From JBQTKD01 sp052389435 (lineage in GTDB: Bacteria; Actinomycetota; Actinomycetes; Sporichthyales; Sporichthyaceae): 64,000 bases of DNA. Positions 58,093 through 64,000 of this stretch are shown piece by piece. The stretch spans positions 1-64,000 of the forward strand of contig JBQTIB010000014.1 in NCBI GenBank assembly GCA_052389435.1, written 5' to 3'. Made by a program: the position numbers and the translations under genes. A model generated the notes under the pieces. The model saw only the letters and a program-made list of their open reading frames with translations. It was not told where the DNA came from and did no database searches. Position 1 is the stretch's first letter. The number at the start of each line of letters is the position of its first letter.

Positions 58093-59148
58093 TCAGCCGA
58101 GGTGCTCGCGCAGGAACGCGATGCTGCGGTCCATGGACGTGGACCACTGCGCGTAGAAGGTGTGGTCCTCGCCGGGGTAGCGGATCAGTTCGCTGTCGAC
58201 GTCGGCCCGCTCGAGCGCTGTCTGGGTCTCGCGCGCCCACCGCGGCGGGCAGGTGGCGTCGCGGTCCCCGTGGTGCATCTGGATCGGTTCGGTGATCCGA
58301 TCGAAGTAGGTCCGCGCCGACAGGCCGTCGTAGAAGGCGGGATTGGCCTCGGGGGTGCCGAACTCCCGATACAGCCTGCGCTGCGCGCCGGGGCGGTTCG
58401 GGCGGGTGAAGTGCTCGACGTTCTCCACGAAGAGGGAACTGACGGAGGCGTAGATGACGGCGGCCTTCACCAGGCCCGGCCTGGCCACGAGGGCGTTGAG
58501 GACGACCGCGCCGCCCATGGAGCGGCCGAACATGCCGACGCGTTCGGGGTCGACGTAGTCGGCGTTCTTCAGGGCGAGCACGGCGCCGATGGCGTCGCGG
58601 GCGTACCCGACGCGGGACTCCAGATCGAACGGACCCGTCGGGTCGTCGGAGCCGGCGTGGCCGCGGTAGTCGACGTGCAGGACGACGAACCCGGCGCGGG
58701 CGAGGCGATCCTGCTCGCGTTTGAGGCCCTGACCCGGGTTGTACACGGCGGGGTCGATGTACCCGTGGTTCAGCACGACCGCCGGGAACGGGCCGCGACC
58801 CGTCGGACGCAGCAGCACACCGGACACCGTGAGGTCGCCGGCCGGGAACGTGACACGGGAGCGGACGTAGGAGGCGTTGCGCGACTCGACCGAGGTCTCG
58901 GTCAGCTCGCCGCCCTCGTAGGTCTCGGCCATCAGGGCGGGCAGGGAGAGTGGATCGGTGGCCGCGGGAGACGCCGCGACGGCCTGCTTCGGGCTCGCGC
59001 TCGGGCTCGGGTCCGGCGACGGTGGACTCGCCATCGGGGCCGCCGCCGTCGGGGCGGGCGCAGGGAGCGCGGCGCTGTTCGGCGAACCGCCGCAGCCGGC
59101 GACGGCCAACACTCCCGCGAGCCCCAGGCCCATCGCGCGTCGTCTCAC
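58093..59148 (-). CDS. alpha/beta-hydrolase lipoprotein (prolyl oligopeptidase-like S9)
   Basis: A 351-residue exported lipoprotein: the signal peptide ends in VLAVAGC with Cys at residue 19. A Pro/Ser/Ala linker follows to about residue 65, then an S9/alpha-beta-hydrolase domain. Nucleophile elbow GRSMGG, Asp in HHGDRDATCPP, His in GEDHTFYAQ. It should hydrolyse short peptides or esters at the cell surface. GTG start at 59148. There is no operon partner. Confidence 0.88.
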   Translation of the reverse strand: MRRRAMGLGLAGVLAVAGCGGSPNSAALPAPAPTAAAPMASPPSPDPSPSASPKQAVAASPAATDPLSLPALMAETYEGGELTETSVESRNASYVRSRVTFPAGDLTVSGVLLRPTGRGPFPAVVLNHGYIDPAVYNPGQGLKREQDRLARAGFVVLHVDYRGHAGSDDPTGPFDLESRVGYARDAIGAVLALKNADYVDPERVGMFGRSMGGAVVLNALVARPGLVKAAVIYASVSSLFVENVEHFTRPNRPGAQRRLYREFGTPEANPAFYDGLSARTYFDRITEPIQMHHGDRDATCPPRWARETQTALERADVDSELIRYPGEDHTFYAQWSTSMDRSIAFLREHLG

Positions 59149-59315
59149 GCCCCGACGCTAGGCGAGAACCCTGTGTCGTGCCCGAGTGCCCGGCCCGCCG
59201 CCCGCGGTCGAGCGGTGCCTGCGGACCGGAGCGGCCCGCAAACCGCACACCTCGGGCGCGGACGTGCTGCTCGGGTCGGCACTGGGCAAGCGCGAAGCGG
59301 CGCGCGACTGGACGT

Positions 59316-59795
59316 TCAGGCGGTGAGGGCGCGGATGCGGTCGCCGATCTCGGCGGCCGTGGGGTCCACGTCGGCGAGGGTGCTGCTGCCGGTGATGCCC
59401 AGCGAGCTCAGCAGGGCCGGGATCTGGGCCGGGTCGAAGGTGCCGCTGGCCGCGAGCCGGTCCAGGTCCCCGGTCAGCTTGATGCGCCCGGTCAGGAAGG
59501 CGCCGATGGCGGCGTTGGGCTTCTGGTCCACGAGCAGGTCGTAGGCGGTGTCGTAGTCCACGGTGACCGTGAGGTCGGGGTCGGGCAGGGCGCCGACGTC
59601 GAGGACGAGTTCGGCCGTCGAGGTGTCGGCGTGGGCGTGCACGACGCCCTCCGGGGCGACCTCGGCCGGGACGCCGGTGACGTCGAGGTTCACCCGCAGC
59701 GCGGGGAGCTCGGCGGGTGGGCGCTGGTCGGCGTACTCGGCGCGCAGGTCCTTCACCGCTGCAATCCAGTCCTCGGACAGGAACTCGTGACCCAT
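59316..59795 (-). CDS. SCP2 sterol-carrier-like protein
   Basis: A 159-residue protein of the SCP2 sterol-transfer type: an N-terminal EFLSEDWIAAVKDLRAEYA helix, then DLTVTVDYDTAYDLLVDQKPNAAIGAFLTGRIKLTGDLDRLA, the family's ligand-cavity region. The C-terminus is short. Such proteins bind lipids or CoA esters in the cytoplasm. ATG 59795 is chosen. It is divergent from the TetR-ABC1 kinase pair, a context that suggests lipid or quinone metabolism. Confidence 0.82.
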   Translation of the reverse strand: MGHEFLSEDWIAAVKDLRAEYADQRPPAELPALRVNLDVTGVPAEVAPEGVVHAHADTSTAELVLDVGALPDPDLTVTVDYDTAYDLLVDQKPNAAIGAFLTGRIKLTGDLDRLAASGTFDPAQIPALLSSLGITGSSTLADVDPTAAEIGDRIRALTA

Positions 59796-60042
59796 CGATC
59801 CTCCACGGCGCCGGCGGTCGGGCGGGGGCGGGAAGGCCACCGCCAGCACCGTTCCTACCGCTAGTCGGATTACGGTCTTGGTCGTCCAGAGCGGGATCGC
59901 CAGCGTAGAACCGGCCAGACAACGAGAAATCTCGAAGATCTGGCCCGGAAGGGCTGGAAACCTACTCTTCATCGGGTTTATTGTCGCAGTCGTTCCGGTC
60001 CGCAGTCCAGTGGCCCGGAACACCAGACGAAAGGCCGCCTCG

Positions 60043-60789
60043 ATGACGCAGGGCACCGGCAAGCCGGCAGCGCCGGCCCGCCGTCGCCCCGGCCGCCCCG
60101 CCGGCGCTCGGACCGGGTCCTCGCAGCGCCGCGAGGAGTACCTCGAGGCGATCGTCGAGGCGATCCGCCGGATCGGCCCGGAGGCCACGCTCGCCGAACT
60201 CGCCGCCGGCGCCGGGATGAGCAAGCCGGTCCTCTACGACCACTTCCGCGATCGCCTCGGCCTCTCGGCCGCCGTCATCGGCAAGCTCGCCGAGACCGCC
60301 GCCGCCGACGCGATGATCGCCGCGATGTCGGGCGGCGAACCGGAGGAGGTGCTGGCCAAGGTCTTCGACGTGCTCGTCGCGTTCGTCGAGCGCGAGCCGC
60401 AGATCTACGGCTGGCTCATCCGCGGCGCCCGCGACCTGCCCGGCACCCTGGAAGACCTCCCGATGGCACTCGAGGCGGGCACGAAGCTGGCCGCCGTCAT
60501 CGGCTCGACGATGCGGGCGGCGGGCGTGGACTCCGGTGCCGCGGAGCCGTGGGCCTTCGGCATCGTCGGCTTCGTGCTCTCGGCGACCGAGTGGTGGCTG
60601 GTCCGCCGCACGATGAGCCGAGCGGACTTCGTCGCCTACCTCGCCTCCTTCGTCTGGGGCGGCATGCGCTCAAGCGGCATGGAGCGCATCGACGTCATGG
60701 CCGTCCTCGCCGCCGTCCCGGACATGGTCGCCGCAGGCCGCGAGGCCATGGACGACCCGAAGCGCCCCGTCGTGCGAGGTGGGGCATGA
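60043..60789 (+). CDS. TetR-family regulator
   Basis: A 248-residue TetR regulator with a basic, proline-rich start (PAAPARRRPGRPAGARTGSSQRREEYLE). The helix-turn-helix TLAELAAGAGMSKPVLYDHFRDRLGLSAAV lies at about residues 49-78. A C-terminal ligand domain of normal length follows. ATG 60043 is in a good context; the upstream open frame is not conserved. Its stop overlaps the ABC1 kinase start (ATGA), so it probably regulates that gene and perhaps the divergent SCP2-like gene. Confidence 0.88.
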   Translation: MTQGTGKPAAPARRRPGRPAGARTGSSQRREEYLEAIVEAIRRIGPEATLAELAAGAGMSKPVLYDHFRDRLGLSAAVIGKLAETAAADAMIAAMSGGEPEEVLAKVFDVLVAFVEREPQIYGWLIRGARDLPGTLEDLPMALEAGTKLAAVIGSTMRAAGVDSGAAEPWAFGIVGFVLSATEWWLVRRTMSRADFVAYLASFVWGGMRSSGMERIDVMAVLAAVPDMVAAGREAMDDPKRPVVRGGA

Positions 60790-62309
60790 GCATCGCCGTT
60801 CCGCCGCTGCCGGATCTCGACGCGCTGGCCAGGGAATCCGCCTGGGTGGCCGCGCTGCCCGGACTCGAGGACGAACTCGAGAAGCTGTCTCGGCACGCTC
60901 AGACCTCCCACCCCCGTATCCGCAGGCAGGCGAAGGCTCTGGCCAGTCCGAAGCTTGGGCCCGCCACCCTTGTCGCGCTCCTGCGCACCCTGCTCCGCTT
61001 CTTCGCGTTCACCGTCCTAGGCGGCCTCGGCGAGGTGAGTCATCGGTTGCGCCGGAGGGGTGCGCAGCCCGTGGCGAGTCCGGCGGTCCGCAGGGCGCAG
61101 AAGCTCGTCCACGCAGGCGGCCCGGCGTATGTGAAGGTGGGTCAGTCCATCGCCACCGCGCAGGGGCTGCTGCCCGACGAGTGGGTCAAGGCCTTCGCCT
61201 GGTGCCGCGACGAGGTTCCGCCGATGGCGCCCGGCGAGGCGGCCCGGGCCATCGAGGCCTCGCTCGGCAAGCCGCTCGGCGAACTGTTCTCCCACTTCGA
61301 CGCGGTCCCGCGCGCCGCCGCCTCCATCGCGCAGGTGCACGACGCCGTGCTGCCCGACGGCACCGAGGTCGTGGTCAAGGTGCAGCGCATCGGGCTGCGG
61401 GCGCGGTTCTACGCCGACCTGCGCGTCATGTCCGTCCTGTCCGCGGCCATCTGCCGGGTGAGCCCGCAGGCTCGAATGTCCAACCCCCGCGAGGTTCTGC
61501 CCGTCGCCGCCCAGCTCGTTCTCGCCGAACTCGACTTCCGCCTCGAGGCGCTGAACATGGTCCACCTCGCGGTGGCCAGCGAGCACGCGGGCACCTCCTT
61601 CGTCCGCGTCCCGCGGCCCATTCCGGGCATGGTCACTCCCGACGTCCTGGTCATGGAACGCGTCCCCGGCGTGCCGTACACCGTGGCCCGCGAGCGTTTC
61701 GGCGAGGCGATCGACGGGGAGAAGCTGCTCCGCTCCGCGGCGGCGGGCGTCCTGGAGCACTCGCTGATGTACGGGGTCTTCCACGGCGACCTGCACTCGG
61801 GGAACGTCCTGATCACCGCCGAGGGCGGCATTTCCCTGGTGGACTACGGCGTCTGCGGGCGCCTGGACTCCCGCGAGCGCGCCTCGCTCGTGCGGCTGCT
61901 CATCTCCTCCATGCAGCGCGACACCCGCGCGCAGGTTCTCGCGGCCGCCGAAATGGGCGCCCTGCCCGCCGGCGCGGACATCGAGGCCGTGATCCTCGAG
62001 ATCGATCAGTACCAGGACCTGATCTTCGAGTTCACCGACGCCGCTTTCAGCGAACTCGACCTGACCATGATTACCCGTCAGATGCGCGCGGTGATCTCCT
62101 CGCTCGTCAAGGTCGGGTTCGTCGTCCCGAAGGAACTCGTCCTGTTCTCCCGCAACCTCCTCTACTTAAACGGCTTCGCCGCCGCCCTGGCGCCCGAGGC
62201 CAACATGCTCGCCGAACTCGAGGGTCTGCTCGCCCACATGACCGGCAAGTACCCGACCGAACTGGCCGGGATCCTCTTCGGCGCAATGGTCCAGCGACCC
62301 AGCGCCTGA
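60786..62309 (+). CDS. ABC1/AarF-family atypical kinase (second copy)
   Basis: A 507-residue UbiB/ADCK-type protein, distinct from the one at 37562. Motifs: AYVKVGQS (KxGQ), RAAASIAQVHDAVLPDGTEVVVKVQ, FHGDLHSGNVL and SLVDYGVCG. The catalytic-loop and DFG-equivalent regions are changed (GDLHSGN for ADPHPGN and DYG for DFG), so it is divergent or tuned differently. It may act in isoprenoid-quinone or other lipid metabolism. Its start overlaps the TetR stop. A secreted protein gene follows after 17 nt. Confidence 0.85.
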   Translation: MSIAVPPLPDLDALARESAWVAALPGLEDELEKLSRHAQTSHPRIRRQAKALASPKLGPATLVALLRTLLRFFAFTVLGGLGEVSHRLRRRGAQPVASPAVRRAQKLVHAGGPAYVKVGQSIATAQGLLPDEWVKAFAWCRDEVPPMAPGEAARAIEASLGKPLGELFSHFDAVPRAAASIAQVHDAVLPDGTEVVVKVQRIGLRARFYADLRVMSVLSAAICRVSPQARMSNPREVLPVAAQLVLAELDFRLEALNMVHLAVASEHAGTSFVRVPRPIPGMVTPDVLVMERVPGVPYTVARERFGEAIDGEKLLRSAAAGVLEHSLMYGVFHGDLHSGNVLITAEGGISLVDYGVCGRLDSRERASLVRLLISSMQRDTRAQVLAAAEMGALPAGADIEAVILEIDQYQDLIFEFTDAAFSELDLTMITRQMRAVISSLVKVGFVVPKELVLFSRNLLYLNGFAAALAPEANMLAELEGLLAHMTGKYPTELAGILFGAMVQRPSA

Positions 62310-62326
62310 TCAGCGAGGAGACGACG

Positions 62327-63886
62327 ATGGCGTCAAAGCTCCGCCGCACCGCAGCGCCCCTGGGCGCCGCCCTCCTCACCGCCGCCCTGGCCGCCCCGGC
62401 GTCCGCAGCGCCGGCCTCCCCGCCGTCCCCACCGTCCTGGTCCCCACCGTCCTGGTCCCCACCGTCCGGGTCCCCACCGTCCGGGTCACCGCGGCTGTAC
62501 AGCGCCGGTGACCAGATTTCGGGGCCCGAAGGGGCCGATAGGGGTAACCGCGGAAGGGAAGGCGCCTTCGTCGACGGCACCGGGGCCGCGTCGGCGGGTG
62601 TTGCGCGCATCGCGCTGCGCTCCTCCGGGGCGAACATCGGCTTCGGCATCGCCCAGACTCGTGCCCGGTATGCAGGCAGCCAGGGCAACGCGGAATCGGC
62701 GGGCGTCGACCTCGGCCTGTTCGACACCCTGGGCAAGGCCCCGCTCGCCTGCGGCACCGCTCCGGGTGCGTTCATTCCCGAGGACGCTCGCCCGCAGCGC
62801 GTCGTCGTGTCCTCCGGAAACGGCGCGGACGCCAAGCAGACGGCGTCCTTCGGCGCCGGGACGCCGGTCGAGATCTTCCGCCAGTCCGGTAGCGCGGCAC
62901 CGCGTGCCAGCGCCGACGCCGACGTCGGCGGGGTGCGCCTCGAGGTCCCCGGCCTGTTCACCGCCGTCGGGGGCACCGCCTCCTCCGGCGCCGCACTCGT
63001 GCCCGGGAAGCAGCGGACCGCCACCGCGAGCAGCACCCTCGGGCGGGTCGTCCTGGCCGGCGGGCTCGTCGAACTCGAAGGCCTGCAGTGGCGCGCGATC
63101 GAGCGCACCGGCGCCGAGAAGGTCTCGGAGGGCTCCTTCGCACTCGGCGCCGTCGTCGTCGGCGGGCAGCGCATCGAAACCCCCGACGACGCCTCGCTCG
63201 CGCAGGCGGTAGAAGCCGTGCGTGCGACGCTCGAACCCGTCGGTCTCGCGCTGCACTGGCCGCAGGTCGTCGCCACCGAGACCGGCAGATCCGTTACCCC
63301 GCTGCGGATCTCGGCGATGGCGACCCCGACGATGCGCACGCTGATCGCGCCGGCACTGGAAGGCGTGCAGCCGATTCGCAGCCAGTTGCTCGAACTCGTC
63401 TCGCCGCTGCAGGCGAGCCCGGACTGCGGCTTCGCCAAGGCCGTCGGGTTCGGCTACCTGATCGCCGACCTCGCCCTGATCGTGATGGGCGACGGCGGCG
63501 GAATCGACCTCGACCTCGGCGGCGCTCGCGTCGGTACCGACGCCACGGCATTCGCCAACCCGCTCGAGTCCGGCTTCGGCAGGATCCTGCCTCCCGGACT
63601 GCCCGCGGCGCCGGGACAGGCGCCGGCCGGCCCCGCCCTTCCGGGGACGGGCGCGGTCCCGCCGGCCGCTCCCGTTCCGGCGTCACCGGGCACCACCGAC
63701 GTTCTCGCCGCACCCGCCGCGGCGCCGGCGACCGTGCAACAGATCCCGGTCGCCGCGGTCTGTCGCTCGACGCACGACGCGGCCGACGGCTGCGAGAACA
63801 GCGGGGGAGTCCTCGCCGCCTGGCTTGCCCTCGCCTTCGTCCTCCTGCTCGCCGCAGCCGATTTCCTCCGCCGAAGAACGACCTGA
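62327..63886 (+). CDS. secreted, C-terminally anchored surface protein
   Basis: A 519-residue exported protein of no recognised family. A Sec signal peptide (MASKLRRTAAPLGAALLTAALAAPASAA) precedes four tandem SPPSW/G units encoded by a 15-bp repeat. A long Gly/Ala/Val-rich, beta-rich extracellular region follows, with few cysteines (two near the C-terminus). A Pro/Ala-rich stalk leads to a C-terminal TM helix followed by RRRTT, a cell-surface anchor. A GCGAGGAG site precedes ATG 62327, only 17 nt after the kinase stop, so it belongs to the kinase operon. Function unknown. Confidence 0.75.
   Translation: MASKLRRTAAPLGAALLTAALAAPASAAPASPPSPPSWSPPSWSPPSGSPPSGSPRLYSAGDQISGPEGADRGNRGREGAFVDGTGAASAGVARIALRSSGANIGFGIAQTRARYAGSQGNAESAGVDLGLFDTLGKAPLACGTAPGAFIPEDARPQRVVVSSGNGADAKQTASFGAGTPVEIFRQSGSAAPRASADADVGGVRLEVPGLFTAVGGTASSGAALVPGKQRTATASSTLGRVVLAGGLVELEGLQWRAIERTGAEKVSEGSFALGAVVVGGQRIETPDDASLAQAVEAVRATLEPVGLALHWPQVVATETGRSVTPLRISAMATPTMRTLIAPALEGVQPIRSQLLELVSPLQASPDCGFAKAVGFGYLIADLALIVMGDGGGIDLDLGGARVGTDATAFANPLESGFGRILPPGLPAAPGQAPAGPALPGTGAVPPAAPVPASPGTTDVLAAPAAAPATVQQIPVAAVCRSTHDAADGCENSGGVLAAWLALAFVLLLAAADFLRRRTT
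62426..62485 (+). repeat. 15-bp tandem repeat coding for SPPSW/SPPSG
   Basis: Four perfect-length copies (62426, 62441, 62456, 62471), two reading TCCCCACCGTCCTGG and two TCCCCACCGTCCGGG. The number of copies is in frame, so slippage would change the stalk length without a frameshift. Confidence 0.85.
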
Positions 63887-63941
63887 CGCACCTTCAGACA
63901 CTTAGCCCCTACCGCTCCGATGTTGTCCGGAAGGTCGGCTC

Positions 63942-64000
63942 GTGAAGCGCACCGTTGGTTCCTCTCATCGTCGCCTGCTCGGCGGGTACGGGCCCCTGCT
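63942..64000 (+). CDS. partial gene at the window end
   Basis: GTG 63942 with GGAAGG upstream opens a frame that runs to the window end and begins VKRTVGSSHRRLLGGYGPLL. The first ~20 residues look like the start of a secreted or membrane protein (basic N-terminus then hydrophobic), but too little is visible to be sure it is a gene. Confidence 0.35.
   Translation, partial: MKRTVGSSHRRLLGGYGPL

Overview
This is high-GC DNA (roughly 70% by eye) with GTG and even TTG starts, strong codon-position-3 GC and almost no spacer DNA. It comes from an actinomycete. The gene complement supports this: WhiB7 with its attenuator leader, AdnA/AdnB, UvrD2 with a tetracysteine-HRDC tail, a mycoredoxin, DUF3107, DUF3152, a DUF2342 metalloprotease, a UPF0182 membrane protein and a mycothiol-type (TIGR03086) protein. 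From memory of gene order, the backbone follows the Mycobacterium tuberculosis Rv3211-to-Rv3193c neighbourhood almost gene for gene, but accessory blocks are inserted into it. The many orphan branched-chain-type substrate-binding lipoproteins would fit a non-mycobacterial soil actinomycete (a Sporichthya-like genus is a guess). No tRNA, rRNA, insertion sequence or CRISPR array was seen.

Layout. 47-3481: DEAD-box helicase, ferritin-like protein, DUF3107 and a TetR regulator (Rv3211-Rv3208-like core). 3542-15566: accessory block with a standalone LigD-type NHEJ polymerase, a sigma factor with a membrane partner, a tandem (two-domain) TetR regulator with a decayed third domain beside it, an orphan substrate-binding lipoprotein, Ku, and a response regulator and histidine kinase flanking a second orphan substrate-binding lipoprotein. 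15673-25918: core again, with DUF3152 protein, MoeZ, a secreted serine protease, an alkyltransferase-like protein and the AdnA-AdnB helicase-nuclease. 25959-30630: accessory block with MazEF-type toxin-antitoxin and a TetR regulator followed by a CrtI/retinol-saturase-like oxidoreductase and a Baeyer-Villiger-type monooxygenase. Three related operator-like sites lie around that TetR gene. 30657-47529: NudC, a 59-bp tandem palindromic repeat, an N6-adenine methyltransferase in operon with a mycoredoxin, UvrD2, the whiB7 leader and whiB7, an ABC1 kinase, a ThiF-like protein, a 52-residue zinc ribbon, a crotonase, a YgjP-like metallopeptidase, a three-gene DUF2342/Nudix/membrane operon, an epimerase, MoaE and a Lon-PDZ protease. 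47712-53002: UPF0182, then two tandem AzlC-AzlD pairs.

53003-64000: more accessory material. It holds a decayed YefM-YoeB toxin-antitoxin relic, a luciferase-like oxidoreductase, a STAS protein, a TOPRIM-only protein, a CGNR zinc-finger regulator divergent from a mycothiol-type protein, a CHRD protein, an alpha/beta-hydrolase lipoprotein, an SCP2-like protein, a TetR-ABC1 kinase-surface protein cluster, and a gene cut by the window end.

The functional themes are DNA double-strand break processing (AdnAB, UvrD2, Ku, LigD polymerase), nucleotide and redox housekeeping (NudC, mycoredoxin, mycothiol-type enzyme, MoeZ/MoaE), antibiotic-inducible regulation (whiB7), and several self-contained TetR-controlled units. 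Many genes have a -10-like hexamer 6-7 nt before the start codon, which suggests leaderless transcripts. The most distinctive items are the tandem TetR with its relic third domain, the three-operator flavoenzyme operon, the long whiB7 leader ORF and the fused yefM-yoeB relic.
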